DNA from: Sabellastarte sp. h YS-2021
Taxonomy: Eukaryota; Annelida; Polychaeta; Sabellida; Sabellidae
Assembly (NCBI GenBank): GCA_964017235.1
Contig: OZ024935.1
Coordinates: 4,030,001-4,094,000, forward strand
Reading direction: 5' to 3'
DNA: 64,000 bases
Below, one piece after another: positions 1-12,002 of this stretch. The notes beneath the pieces were generated by a model. The model did no database searches and was not told the origin of the DNA. It saw only the letters and a list, made by a program, of their open reading frames with translations. Positions within the stretch are counted from its first letter, which is position 1; each line of letters starts with the position of its first letter. A program made the translations under genes and the position numbers.

Positions 1-2975
1 TGATTTACTCAAGAGTGAGAACCTCAAAGTAACTATTACTCAGCTATGCAATGAGCTACATGTCTGAATTTTTGCACTGTTATAGCTGACCTAAAAGTAG
101 GTGAACAACATATTTAAGCAAAATACTGTAAATGCAATAGTTTTCAAGTTACAACTGATTTACTCAATAGTGAAAACCTGAAAATAGCTATTGCTCCACT
201 ATACCATGAGCTATAGGTCTGTAATTTCATTATGTTATAGCTAACCCCAAAGTAGGTGAACAATGTATTTTAACAAAATACTCCAAATGCAATATTTTTC
301 AAGTTATTGCTGATTCACTCAACAGTCAGTGCCTGAGAATAGCTATTGCTCAGTTGTGCCATGAGCTACAGGTCTGTAATTTCACTATGTTATAGATGAC
401 CCAAAAGTAGCTGAATAACATATTTGCACAAATTTCTGTAAAGGCAATAGTTTTCCAATTACAACTGATTTACTCAACAGTGAGAACTTCAAAGTAGCTA
501 TTACTCAGCTATGCAATGAGCCACAGGTCTGGAACTTCACTATGTTATAGCTGACCCCAAAATAGGTGAATAACATATTGCAGCAAAATACTCTAAATGC
601 AATAGTTTTCAAGTTATAAGTGATTTACTCAACAGTGATAACCTAAAAGTAGCTATTACTCAGCTATGCCATGAGCTACAGGTCTGAAATTTTACTATGT
701 TATAGCTGACCCAAAAGTAGCTGAATAACATATTTATACTAAATTCTCTAAATGCAATAGTTTTCAAATTACAAGTGATTTACTCAACATTGAGAACTTC
801 AAAGTAGCTATTACTCAGCTATGCAATGAGTCACAGGTCTGGAACTTCACTATGTTATAGCTGACCCCAAAATAGGTGAATAACATATTGAAACAAAATA
901 CTCTAAATGCAATAATTTTCAAGTTATAAGCGATTTACTCAACAGTGATAACCTAAAAGTAGCTATTACTCAGCTATGCCATGAGCTACAGGTCTGAAAT
1001 TTTACTATGTTATAGCTGACCCAAAAGTAGCTGAATAACATATTTATACTAAATTCTCTAAATGCAATAGTTTTGCAATTACAACTGATTTACTCAATAG
1101 TGAGAACCTTAAAGTATTTATTACTCAGCTATGCAATGAGCTACAGGTCTGAAATTTTACTATGTTATAGCTGACCCAAAAGTAGGTGAACAACATATTT
1201 AAGCAAAATACTGTAAATGCAATAGTTTTCAAGTTACAACTGATTTACTCAATAGTGATGACCTAAAAGTAGCTATTACTCAGCTATGCCATGAGCTACA
1301 GGTCTGAAATTTTACTATGTTATAGCTGACCCAAAAGTAGCTGAATAACATATTTATACGAAATTCTCTAAATGCAATAGTTTTCCAATTACAACCGATT
1401 TACTCAATAGTGAGAACTTCAAAGTAGCTATTACTCAGCTATGCAATGAGCCACAGATCTGAAACTTCACTATGTCATAGCTGATCCCAAAATAGGTGAA
1501 TAACATATTGAAACAAAATACTCTAAATGCAATAGTTTCCAAGTTATAAGCGATTTACTCAACAGTGATAACCTAAAAGTAGCTATTACTCAGCTATGCA
1601 ATGAGCCACAGACCTGAAACTTCACTATACTTCACTATGTCATAGCTGATCCCAAAATAGGTGAATAACATATTGAAACAAAATACTCTAAATGCAATAG
1701 TTTCCAAGTTATAAGCGATTTACTCAACAGTGATAACCTAAAAGTAGCTATTACTCAGCTATGCCATGAGCTACAGGTCTGAAATTTTACTATGTTATAG
1801 CTGACCCAAAAGTAGCTGAATAACATATTTATACAAAATTCTCTAAATGCAATAGTTTTCCAATTACAACCGATTTACTCAATAGTGAGAACGTCAAAGT
1901 AGCTATTACTCAGCTATGCAATGAGCCACAGATCTGAAACTTCACTATGTTATAACTGATCCCAAAATAGGTGAATAACATATTGAAACAAAATACTCTA
2001 AATGCAATAGTTTCCAAGTTACAACTGATTTACTCAATAGTGAGAACCTCAAAGGAACTATTACTCAGCTTTGCAATGAGCTACATGTCTGAAATTTTAC
2101 TATGTTATAGCTAACCCAAAAGTAGGTGAACAATATATTTAAGCAAACTACTGTAAATGCAATAGTTTTCAAGGTACAACTGATTTACTCAATAGTGAGA
2201 ACCTGAAAATAGCTATTGCTCCGCTATGCCATGAGCTATAGGTCTGTAATTTCACTATGTTATAGCTGACCCAAAAGTAGGTGAACAATATAGTTTAACA
2301 AAATACTCCAAATGCAATATTTTTCAAGTTATAGCTGATTTACTCAACAGTCAGTACCTGAGAATAGCTATTGCTCAGTTGTGCCATGAGCTATAGGTCT
2401 ATAATTTCACTATGTTATAGCTGACCCAAAAGTAGCTGAATAACATATTTGCACAAATTTCTGTAAATGCAATAGTTTTCCAATTATAACTGATTTACTC
2501 AACAGTGAGAACTTCAAAGTAGCTATTACTCAGCTATGAAATGAGCCACAGGTCTGAAACTTCACTATGTTATAGCTGACCCCAAAATAGGTGAATAACA
2601 TATTGAAACAAAATACTCTAAATGCAATAGTTTTCAAGTTATAAGCGATTTACTCAACAGTGATAACCTAAAAGTAGCTATTACTCAGCTATGCCATGAG
2701 CTACAGGTCTAAAATTTTACTATGTTATAGCTGACCCAAAAGTAGCTGAATAACATATTTATACGAAATTCTCTAAATGCAATAGTTTTTAAGTTACAAG
2801 TGATTCTACTCATGATGGAAGTTACTGAAAAGCCCAAAAGTAGGTATTACTCACTTAGCTATTGAGACAGGCACCCAACTTACTCACCATATTGTAGCTA
2901 TGAAAAAAGTAGCTGAATAACATATTTTAACAAAATGCTCTAGATGCAACAGTTTTCAAGTTATAAATGATTTTG
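1..2975. repeat. 155 bp satellite array with higher-order structure
   Basis: Unit starts, marked by the word TGATTTACTC or a close variant, fall at 1, 156, 311, 466, 621, 776, 931, 1086, 1241, 1396, 1551, 1716, 1871, 2026, 2181, 2336, 2491, 2646 and 2801, so the period is exactly 155 bp. One unit (1551) is 10 bp longer because a short word, ACTTCACTAT, is doubled. The last unit (2801 on) is strongly diverged. At least five subunit types can be told apart. The order of the first five units is repeated by units 14-18, 2025 bp downstream, which is a higher-order repeat. No coding sense is seen. The array continues off the left edge of the window. Confidence 0.95.
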
Positions 2976-3425
2976 TGCATGATTTCATGAATTTTAATGC
3001 ATTAAAAATTATTAAAAAAATTTATTTAAAAAAAAGTAAGACAGATCCAGGTCTCATACTCACACAAGAGAATCTACCTCTGGCCTAGTACATATATGCA
3101 AGATATGAGAGAAATCCCTGCAATAGTCACTGAGAAAATTGTGATTAAGTGTTGAAATTTTCACACTTTTGGTGGGGGTATCCCCCTTGTAATGTCTCTA
3201 GCAAACAGACGAACAGACAGATTTGCATGCCTTGAACAATTTTTCATCCTCGATAGATAAGGTATCTTTTAAAAGAAACAGCACGTCTCTAGGCCTTGTA
3301 GTTTTGGAGGAGAAGTTGTTCACGCGGACGCGGACGCGTGCGTGTACGCCCACGCCGCAGAGTGACGACATAATGTCAGCTGGCTGACATAAAAATGACT
3401 GGGGTAAATTAACGTGCACACTTGT
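2976..3425. repeat. Tail of the satellite element, with terminal hairpin
   Basis: After the last satellite unit comes an A-rich stretch, then about 120 bp ending near 3125 and about 235 bp from 3186 to 3420. Both blocks recur in the same order after the second satellite array (36880-37216), so array and tail form one composite repeat. The second block is GC-rich near 3325-3360 and ends in a perfect hairpin at 3373-3390 (stem ATGTCAGC, loop TG). A third, diverged copy of this block lies at 38160-38300. In copy two the 3125-3186 segment is absent. The layout (internal minisatellite, subterminal hairpin) is like non-autonomous Helitron/Helentron or oyster pearl-type elements, but no Rep/helicase gene is present. 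Confidence 0.75.
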
Positions 3426-3429
3426 CAGG

Positions 3430-4481
3430 TCAATGGATAAGAAATTTTAACAACTTGACATTACTTTCACATATGTGTTGAAAATAGTTAAAACTGTTCC
3501 GTCTGATATGCCAAACCTATCTGCGAAATCATGATTCATTAAACCTAATTTAACTTTTATCAAAACAAGCAACATTTTAGCTTTCACAGTTAATGATCTT
3601 TGACCTCCAGTTTTCCTTCCTCTCTAGTAAGGCATTGTTTTCATTTTGTCATACAAATAAGAATATAATAAATTGAAGTTGTTTAAAGATGGAAGGCCAG
3701 TGTAAAAGTGTACTTGTTTATCATTCCTTAAATGTATTTGAAGCATTTCTTGACATTTGTCTGATGTAATCTGGTTTATTGCTGCTTTTGTGGCTTTTTT
3801 CGGTGTTGTATCTCTGATCTCCAATAATTCATTTTTCAATTACAGTTCATGAATAAGTTTATTTATGAGAGTCTGTTTTGAAAAACACATCTCACAATCA
3901 ATATTATCAGTGATGCTGTGAACATGGTCATAATTATTGTTAAAGTCTTTGACATTTGAAGGTCCAGCTTCACTTTCTAAAGTCACAGTGATATGTGAAG
4001 GCAGAGGTTCATCATCTTCAGTAACTGATTCATTTTTCTTTCATTTTTGGCATATGTCCATTGATCTGTGAAGGGGTGATTTTCGTATCTTTTGGTTTTT
4101 GACCTCATGTCACATATCCAAAACAGGGTATGGATTCTCTTTGGTTGGTTTTCCCTCAATGAAATGTTTGGAACAAACCCTATCATAAGATGATGGAACC
4201 CATTTATGTCCCTTGATGTGTTTCACTGTCACAACCTCTCCTCCAACTATCTGTTTCACTATCCTTGTCACTGATTCAATCCAATTTATATTGTTTATCC
4301 ACATGCCACGGTCAGTTTGATGAGAACTTGTTGGAAATGGATACAGTTGGAAAGGGGCTGGACATGTACACTGTCCTCTTCCCTGATGACACTGATGAAT
4401 GGAACAAAACTCATTTTTCCACTTATTCAATTGGTGGACACTGCTGTAGCACCCAAATACAGAGCAGGTCACTTTAGGCAT
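3430..4481 (-). pseudogene. Truncated THAP + HTH transposase (PIF/Harbinger, ISL2EU-like)
   Basis: Read on the minus strand, the start at 4481 gives a THAP-like zinc finger: an N-terminal MPKVTC followed by a second Cys, an FP pair, a Trp and a closing CSKHF motif about 95 residues on. The frame changes near 4110-4186. A second block (3839 to about 3470) reads HFYTGLPSLNNFNLLYSYLY and then, after another frame change near 3630, a helix-turn-helix with DFADRFGISDGTV. THAP finger, linker and this HTH in that order match transposases of the ISL2EU group. The homology stops at about 3430, exactly where the satellite-element tail begins, so the DDE catalytic domain is missing. At least two frameshifts and the truncation make it inactive. 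Confidence 0.6.
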
Positions 4482-4902
4482 CTTGAACAGATATGTAAAG
4501 TAACACCTGAAACACATTATCCAGACATTTATTTCCTAACTGATCAAACTTTACTAATAAAGTATACAAAAAGACACATTCTTGAAAATTTGCTTAAAAA
4601 ATTGACTGGGTTTCAGATGTAGGAAAGTCGTTGGCAAGATTATGAGTATGTAGCTTTACAAAATGTTTTCTTGCAAAGTTATACCAGCTTTGCATTTCAA
4701 ATCTAGACTGACATAAGAATGAAAATTAATATAATGCATATATAGTATAAACTGCTGTAAAATTTTGTTGGCGAAAGGCTAAAGTACTCGCATTGTGAAA
4801 AACGGAAAATATACACTTCTTCAAATTGGCCCACATGTCAAAATATTCTGTAGCTTACTTTAATTAACAGTAAGTATTCCACTATCTCGTGTGAGTCTTC
4901 TT
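4482..4902. other. No gene recognised
   Basis: Short open frames on the plus strand here (for example 4317-4622) overlap the THAP finger on the other strand and resemble no family I know. The rest is AT-rich with no recognisable repeat. Confidence 0.5.
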
Positions 4903-4912
4903 AAATCATTAA

Positions 4913-5147
4913 TTTATTTATTTATTTGGGGTTTTACGTCGCTTTCAACACTGTACAGGTCATATCACGACGGGTAGTTGGAAGGGCAGAGGAAACCAGT
5001 TCATACAGTTCATCAGGGTTCTGTACTATAAACTGCCGACCAACGTCAAGCAACTACCAGCTTTCCCACATAAGGCCTTGACGGGGATCGAACCCCGGTC
5101 TCAGAGGTTGGAGGCGAGAGTGTTACCACTCTCCCACCGTGGCCCCT
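4913..5147 (-). mobile_element. tRNA-derived SINE, copy 1
   Basis: On the minus strand the element starts with GGGGCCACGGTGGGAGAGTG, holds a Pol III box A (TGGGAGAGTGG) and box B (GGTTCGATCCC), and ends with a GACGTAAAACCCC block and an AATA-rich tail at low coordinates. A 10 bp word, AAATCATTAA, flanks it at 4903-4912 and 5154-5163 as a likely target-site duplication. Two more copies in the same orientation lie at 33764 and 50407. The conserved body and 3' end look like the V-SINE/RUDI type known from molluscs; that assignment is from memory. It is not a tRNA gene. Confidence 0.88.
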
Positions 5148-5163
5148 ATTTTAAAATCATTAA

Positions 5164-5510
5164 ATACCAGTATATTTTAATTACCTGAGTATATTTAGGT
5201 ATATTTACCTGAGTCATGGATAATAATATATATTTAGCTACATTCAGTGGTACAACAGGGCACCAAGCAGTATAAACACGATTTCCATCTAGGAATATAA
5301 TAAACCAAACTAAAATAATCATACAAAAGCAATAACCTTATATTAAACAAAATCAAACTGCACAAAAAATTTCTGATAAACCCAAACAAACTGAGCACTC
5401 TATCATTAAGCTATGATGTCTCATTAGTCAACATCACTAGGAATCAAACCCAGACCTCTCAGATTGTTGGGTCATTTCTCTCACCCAAACAAAATAACAA
5501 TAAATGAAGC
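5164..5510. other. AT-rich spacer, possible SINE fragment
   Basis: Nothing coding is seen. On the minus strand near 5447 there is a box-B-like word (GGGTTTGATTCC) without a convincing box A, so at most a damaged SINE fragment. Confidence 0.35.
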
Positions 5511-6050
5511 ATGATCAGTATCACGGATGGTAACACAAACCAGTACTTGCTATGTCTACACGATGGATGTATGCAAGATGATAGCTGTGGTCATGGACAT
5601 ATACTGCTGTGCTGGACTTATCAAGATAGTGCTTCCACTTTGCCAAGTTTTAAATTGAGTAGCACAAGCATCTTCAAGCTACAGTCAGCGGCCATCTTGT
5701 TTTTTCCAAATTGCAGCTATTTCAAAAGCAACCTATCCAAGGTGGTGTCTTACCACCCTATCAAGTTTCAAATCAATCGGCAGAAGTGTTTTTCAGTTAA
5801 GAGTCCAGAAATGGAATTTCAAGATGGTGGCCATGGCGGCCAAGTTGTATTTCCAAATGGAGCCAACTTTGAAAGCAACCTAGCAAAGGGGATGCGCTAC
5901 CACCAACCACCAATTGGCGGAAGTGTGTTTGAGTTAAAGTCTGGATACCAAAATGTTGATGGACAGACGGACGTTGGGCATATCAATCTAATAGGTGGGT
6001 GGGTTACATGCAACCCGCCCAATAAAACTTACTTTAAACGTAAGTAATCC
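5511..6050 (+). repeat. Dispersed repeat ending in a hairpin
   Basis: A 178-codon open frame runs through here but its composition is that of a repeat: two imperfect copies of a segment around GGCGGCCA/GGCCATCTTG words and a GACAGACGGACG run, all common in molluscan dispersed repeats. It ends with a hairpin at 5997-6020 (arms GGGTGGGTT and AACCCGCCC, six-base loop). I do not regard the frame as a gene. Confidence 0.55.
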
Positions 6051-6252
6051 ACTATACTAAAGAATTTAACAACAATGACACAAAAAAAAAACAAATATCA
6101 TAAACTTCTTACATATGTGTGAAGCAATACAAGAAATAAACTTGTACTTATATATTTCATATGATCGGTGCATTTTTTAGGATTTATCTAAACATGCCCA
6201 ATATGTAATCGCATATATTTAAATTTTGGAGACTGCAATGTTTTGGTGGTAT

Positions 6253-6990
6253 CATTAACCATTTAAAAACAATATAATGCAAGTCCACAGGTACATAGAT
6301 CAATACAAATTATTACGTTAAAACATTTCTGTAAAAAGTTAGAAACTTTTTTATTACATCACTTTCAGAGATTTGGCTGATATTTGGCATTTTGAAATTA
6401 ATCTGCTGGTTGACTTACATATGCAAGATAACATATCTAGAAATAACTTAAGTATCTTACTTTACTTACCAATGTTGCAGAATATGTAACTCAACAGATT
6501 GAACCAATGATCCTACGTTCCAATGAAATGTCCCTTGCCTAAAAAAATACACTGACATTACAAAAAGGAAGGGGGTGGAGCGTGGGGTGGGGGAGGTGTT
6601 TCTACATTATGAACACAGATTAACCATGTCAAAACAATATAATGCACGTCCACAGATACATAGATCAATATCATTATTACATTAAGAGATTTCTGTTAAA
6701 AGTTAGAAACTTTTTTTTTGTTACATGTCCACCGTCAGAGATTTGGGCGATATATGGCATTTTGAAATTAATCTGCTGGTTGACTTACATATGCAAGATA
6801 ACATATATAGAAATAAACTTAAGTAAACTTACCAATAAACTTACCAATGTTGCAGAAGATGTAACTCAACACATGAACCAATGATCCAACGTTCTAATGA
6901 AATATCCCTTGCCTAAAAAAAATAAAATACACTAACCGAAGAAGGTGGGGCTGTTGGGTGGGGGAGGTGCTTTTACATTATGAACACATG
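6253..6990. repeat. Tandem duplication, unit about 366 bp
   Basis: Two direct copies, about 6253-6618 and 6619-6990, share ordered blocks: ACAATATAATGCA, ACATAGATCAATA, CATATGCAAGATAACATAT, the word CCAATGTTGCAGAA, and a G-rich block ending in CATTATGAACACA. They differ by substitutions and small indels. No coding function is apparent. Confidence 0.85.
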
Positions 6991-7419
6991 AATTCAAAAA
7001 GACTTCCATTTTAACAGAAATGTTAAATTAAATATATTCTCATGGTATAATCAACTATGTATGTGCAGACTTTTGCTCATATATATATAAGTACACATAC
7101 CTATTTATATGTACAGATACATATTTACTTCGGGAAATAAAAACATTTGTTTATTTATATTTACATCCCATCTAATGCTTTTTTATGTGTGCGTTTTTGT
7201 TAGTGCAGTGCAGTAAAAATATTTCTTATTCACTGACAGTTTATGTGTACACAAAGCATGAAATCACCGTATGTACTGTATATTAATTACTGCAGTATAG
7301 TTCTGAAGCCTATTATATAGATAATGATAAAATAAGGAAAGTCAGTCACTGAGTGTGCGATGACTGAAATATCTAGTATTTCACACAAATTGGTTGATGC
7401 CAGTTGGGTGAAGAGAGTG
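6991..7419. other. AT-rich spacer
   Basis: Contains a short alternating AT run near 7080 and no recognisable gene or repeat. Confidence 0.5.
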
Positions 7420-7690
7420 CAACTTGAAAATCCAACCCAGCTCAATTCTCCTGTGAGTGGCCTTCAGTAGAAAAATGTCTAGATACTGGTGTTGTCTTAG
7501 AATTGTTTTTTACTGAAGCTATATGTTCATACATTCTTTTTCTAAATGGTCTCCCTGTCTCTCCCATATACACTTTTTGGCATTTGGTACAAGATATTTG
7601 ATAAATTATATCTTCTAATTCGCAAGTAATGTGTTTGGAGAGATTTTTGCACCTATATGTTTGTTTTGTGAAACTACATGTTAATTAATT
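7420..7690 (-). pseudogene. PLE fragment: GIY-YIG endonuclease domain
   Basis: Minus-strand translation gives a Cys-rich lead-in, then IIYQISCTKCQKVYMGETGR, then RPFRKRMYEHIASVK and SRHFSTEGH. This is the core of the GIY-YIG-type endonuclease at the C terminus of Penelope-like element proteins, with its paired cysteines. The I of the IGET consensus is M here. The reverse transcriptase part is absent, so this is an isolated fragment. It lies head-to-head with a PLE N-terminal fragment on the other strand (7857). Confidence 0.85.
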
Positions 7691-7710
7691 AATTTAAAAA
7701 TTTAATGTTA

Positions 7711-7852
7711 TTTTTGCAAACCCCTATACCACTACACATATAATAATGTACAGGTATACAGGTTTACTCACAGGTTTTACAGGTACAACTTTACAGGTTC
7801 ACCAATAAACCTACTTCAAGAAGAGAAATCTTGTTATTGTCAATGACTTACC
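7711..7852 (+). repeat. ACAGGT-rich block, left quasi-direct repeat
   Basis: Between 7750 and 7800 the hexamer ACAGGT occurs five times. A related block at about 9886-10020 shares AAACCCCTATA, ACAGGTATA, GGTTTTACAGGTACA and TACTTCA in the same order. Together they bracket the PLE N-terminal and zinc-finger ORFs and could be remnants of PLE pseudo-LTRs. The left copy lies directly before the PLE reading frame. Confidence 0.5.
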
Positions 7853-7856
7853 TAGT

Positions 7857-8147
7857 ATGTCTGAGCCAACGGCCACCACCATTAAAGACACCCTTAGGTT
7901 TGAGGCCAAAAGTGCCCAACCTGGTATCTTACCTAAAGATAGCCAATATGACAGCTACATAGGCCACACAGTTATCAACATCTCTAATACTACCTTAACT
8001 GAACACCAGATTAAGGCTTTGGAAAAGGGACTAACATTTTGCCCTACACCAGGAAAAACTGACAAATCCCAAATTTGGTTGGATTTCAAAGAATCCCATA
8101 GAAGACTAGAACTAATGGAATTTTTCCATAAAGATAAGCCAGACTAA
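7857..8147 (+). pseudogene. PLE N-terminal fragment
   Basis: A 96-codon frame contains VINISNTTLTEHQIKALEKG followed by LTFCPTP and a RRLELMEFF block. This is the conserved N-terminal region that precedes the reverse transcriptase in Penelope-like proteins (the full-GL-F-PTP region). The frame ends where the next conserved segment would start, so the catalytic domains are missing here. The continuation to about 8260 has further stops. It is followed at 8409 by a zinc-finger ORF on the same strand. Confidence 0.75.
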
Positions 8148-8408
8148 GAACCATTAGATCTGAACCAAAGTATCTTGGATTTTACGAACCAAAATGCTAC
8201 AGCTGATGATATCCAAAATCTAGTATATATAACAAACCAAACACATTTATTATTATTTTAATACTCAAAAAACTGATTTTTCAGTATTGGAGTATTCAAC
8301 AACTATTAAATGACATCATAGACCTCCAATTACGTTATTTACCGTACATGACGTCTCTGAGCCGTAGAGTTAGAGCCAGTTTAGAGTTGGAGTTCACTAG
8401 TCAGCATC

Positions 8409-9397
8409 ATGGATAAAGGAAAATATTATTGTGGCCATTGCAACACTAGTTATAAGAACCTTAGTAGTTTAAAAAGACATGAACAATCCAATCATCTGCA
8501 TAGAAGATATTTATTTATGTAAAAAATGTAACCGCTTCTATATACATAGATGTGATTTCAAAACACATTGTATCAAAATCCACCAAAAACTGATTTTAGA
8601 CCCCAGTAAGGACTATGTTATCTATGGCAAACCCAGCACCAGTAACATGCCCAGTGCTAACACTACACATACCAACCCATATCACAGTATAGAGAATACT
8701 ACCAACATTCTACTGGGACAAAACCAACCAGACACCAGCACTGCTCAATGGGATACTCTAAGACAGGATCTCATGTTAAGTGACTCAGAGAGTGACTCTC
8801 CGAAGTTAACCTCCATTGCCACTAATACAACAGTCCAGATTAACCCATCTGATAACAAAGAGGTGAACACATCCCCAATCCTGATCAGGGATCTCATGGG
8901 CCAAACAACCCACTTTACAACCCACTCCTCAGGCACAGAAGACACAGAGATCTTCATCATCCCTAAGAAACCCAGTACGCAAATAGGGGGCAATTCCAAT
9001 AATTGGTATGAAATGTAAAGAAATTCAGACTGACTAAACAAAGTTTGAATGCAACATATGCACCCGGGAAGATCACCTGATTAACACTAGATGGTCTTAC
9101 ATTGTGAAGGATGCTGAACGTAACTGCAGAGGCATAGGCCGTCAACCAATTACCAGCAGAGAGGACAGACACAAAATTAATATTAATTGTCAACTCCCTA
9201 AACACCCTTCACAGTTTGATAGAGCTACTAAGAAAACACAGTTCACCAGACCAGAGCGACTGTCAAACTTAAGCCCCAGGGTAGACACAAGAAAGGGACT
9301 ACCTGAAAGTCTGACTGTACACAACAGTATTTTAGAGGAAGTTTGCCAAAGGAAAAACTCTAAAAGACCAGTACTTGCACCACAAAGGCGCACCTAA
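8409..9397 (+). pseudogene. Zinc-finger, Ser/Thr-rich ORF, copy A (frameshifted)
   Basis: The ATG at 8409 opens a classical C2H2 finger (YYCGHC...LKRHEQSNH, spacing C-2-C-12-H-4-H). A one-base slip near 8490 moves to a second frame with another complete C2H2 finger (YLCKKC...FKTHCIKIH) and then a long Ser/Thr/Asn-rich, probably disordered region with acidic stretches, ending at 9018. A third frame (about 9047-9397) starts with a short Cys pair and a basic segment. No catalytic motif is visible. Similar finger and [ST]xT-rich frames are at 52023 and 54709, and a finger-less relative at 29993. It may be an accessory ORF of the neighbouring PLE family or an unrelated regulator; I cannot name the protein. 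Confidence 0.6.
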
Positions 9398-10060
9398 TAT
9401 GTGTTCATGAATTAATTTTAACTGTATCATAAAGACAGATTAGATAAACAACCCCAATAATAGTATTTGAATATTTTATTTATCAAAATACATTATTGTA
9501 AAAATCAGTTTGCAGATGTCATTAAAATCAATACCTAACCAAAGTATTGTTTTATTTCATGGTATATACCAATACCCCTCAATAAAAATTCCTATAGATA
9601 AGTAATATGCTACATTATAGTAGGATATAAATAATGGAACTGTAATAAAAATATAATTATTACTGTACCTATACTTTATACTCCAAAGAAAATCTATATG
9701 AACACTGAACTGTAAGATATATATAAAAATGCATAAATTGAGCCTTTAATAAAAGGACAGCATTAGATAAATCCCTCACACTCATTACATATCTTCAGAC
9801 CTATATACACCAAGTACATCTGATTGGCCCACCTAAAAATATAAATAAAAAAACATTAAAATTTAATAATACTGATTTTAACTAAACCCCTATATCTCTA
9901 GTTACAGGTATACGCTTAGGGAACCGGTAAACTGGTTCAGAACTGGTTTTACAGGTACAAAAAATCGGTACACAGGTTTACCCCAAAAAGTACTTCAGGG
10001 GATAAAACCTGTAATTGACATATACCTCTGATGAGACTACCCAATTTTATTAACAGTAGT
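9398..10060. other. AT-rich spacer with right ACAGGT quasi-repeat
   Basis: No gene is seen. The block at about 9886-10020 carries AAACCCCTATA, CCGGTAAACTGGTTC and two more GGTTTTACAGGTACA-like words and corresponds loosely to 7711-7852. Confidence 0.5.
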
Positions 10061-11994
10061 CGAAATACAATCATAGTAATATTGTGATTATATAAGGTTA
10101 TCATGCTGACATAGCTGGAAGTAACTAGTTTTATATTATATAGATAATGGCCACAGATAGGATACTGCCTTGAGGGACACCCATTTCTTGTTCATATATA
10201 TTACTATAGACAGACCCTACACAAACTCTAAAAACTCTGTTGGTTAAAAAATTCTGAATAAACATAGGCATTCGCCCTCTTAAGCCTATTTTATGTAGGT
10301 CTCTGGAAACCCCATAGTTTCAAATCGTAGGCATTTTCTAATTTAAAAAAATACAGACTACATGGTTGCCTTTTAAAAAGGAATCTCGAATAAAAGATTC
10401 AAGTCTAATTAATTGGTCTGTTGTAGTTTGACCTTTTCTAAAACCACTTTGATATTTTGTTAAAATACTATTTTTTTCAAGGAACCAAACTAGTCTATTA
10501 TTAATCATTCTTTCCATGGTTGTGCATTAACAGCTCGTCAAAGCTATGGGACGATAATTTGACGTTTTTTTTTGAGTTTTTGCCTGGTTTAGGAATAGGT
10601 ATCACAGTGGCCTCTTTCCAGCATTCAGGGATTTCACCTGAAGCCCATATATCATTAAATATGTCAAGTAACACCATAAGTGAGTCTCTTGGTAGATGTT
10701 TAAGCAGTTGATAATGAATTTCATCTGGACCAGTGGCTGTGTCATGAGACTTTTTCAGAGCATGGCATATTTCTCTAATTGTAAATGGTACATTGTAGTT
10801 TTTAGAGTTGTCTGTGTCAAAATCCAAGTGTTCTTTTTCAGCTTTCTTTTATATTTTTTAAACTTTGCACAGTAATTATTACTGCTAGAATTATTGCGGA
10901 TTTCTTGGGCCAACCTATTTGCTATATCCACTCTTTCTGTTATTTTTGTCCCATCATTATTTTCCAGATGGTGTATTGTGGTGTTACTTTGTTTGCCACT
11001 TATTTTCCTTATCATTTCCCATACCTTCTTAACTTGGTTCTTTACATTTAATTTTGATACATATTCATGCCATGATTTCTTTTTACTTTCTTTAATTACT
11101 TTACGAGCATTGGCTCGACAGTTTTTATATTCATTTATGTTACCTGATGTGGGATTTGTACGGCATTTATCCATTGCATTTTGACAAGCTTTAAAAATGC
11201 AAGAAACTTTTCAGTTGTATCAGTAAAACTATGCCTATTAATATCAAGAGAACAATGAAGTTTGAATTTTGGCCAATGTGCCTTTTTAAGATTCCAACGA
11301 CGAACATTGTCCTTTGGCATACTCTTAACTATATCAATAAAAGTTGGAAAATGGTCACTACCACACTGATCTGAATGGATCTGCCATGCAAAATCAAGAA
11401 AAATAGATGCAGAACACAAAGACAAATCTATTGAGGTGAATGAACCAGATGCAGGATGAAAGTAGGTGGGTGACTTATCATTAAGTAAACAAATATTGGA
11501 GGATTCAAGAAGATGTTCAACCTTATTGCCTAAACTATTGGACGAGGAAGAACCCCATACATCACTATGTGCATTAAAGTCACCAATAAATAAATAAGGT
11601 GCAGGTAATTGATTGACTAGATTTTCAAGATAAGTTTGTGCAACATTAAAACGTGGTGGAATATATATTACATACAGTTATATTTTTATGTAGAGATACT
11701 TTTACAGCAACTGCCTGCAGTTCTGTATCTAACTCAAGTACCTCATGAGGTGTACCTTTCTTAACAAAAAATAGAGCAGCCACCAGTGGCTCTCCCATCT
11801 ACTTCAGACATACAAGTTTTAAAATAATGATCAAATCCTCTAATATGTACATTATCTGAATCTTTAAAATGAGTTTCCTGCAATGCTAAAATGTAGGGTC
11901 TAAAATTGGAAATTAACATTTTAATTTTTTCAAAATTTGGCCTAAAGTCATGACAGTTCCACTGTAGTATACTTTTATTTTCGTTTGGCTCCAT
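10060..11994 (-). pseudogene. LINE ORF2 remnant (endonuclease + partial RT), copy 1
   Basis: Starts at 11994 with MEPNENKSILQWNCHDFRPN, the first endonuclease motif, followed by LALQETH. The frame breaks near 11761, 11425, 11174 and 10827. Compared with copy 2 a segment between the endonuclease and the linker is missing near 11190. The RT part begins with the ATGPDEIHYQLLKHLPRDS block and contains the PIPKPGK motif, then fades at about 10060 after the region matching MPMFIQNFLSNR of copy 2. The catalytic DD pair and RNase H are absent. Confidence 0.85.
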
Positions 11995-12002
11995 TATTTA
12001 CA

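Noticed and set aside
1-2975. CRISPR-like array
   Set aside because: Units are 155 bp head-to-tail with no unique spacers, in eukaryotic sequence.
4913-5147. tRNA gene (box A, box B)
   Set aside because: The body continues about 170 bp past the tRNA-like head into a LINE-type 3' end and is flanked by a target-site duplication; three copies exist, so it is a SINE. The same holds for 33764, 34524, 39699 and 50407.
5511-6047. 178-codon ORF as a gene
   Set aside because: Sequence consists of dispersed repeat words; the peptide shows no domain and the frame ends in a repeat hairpin.
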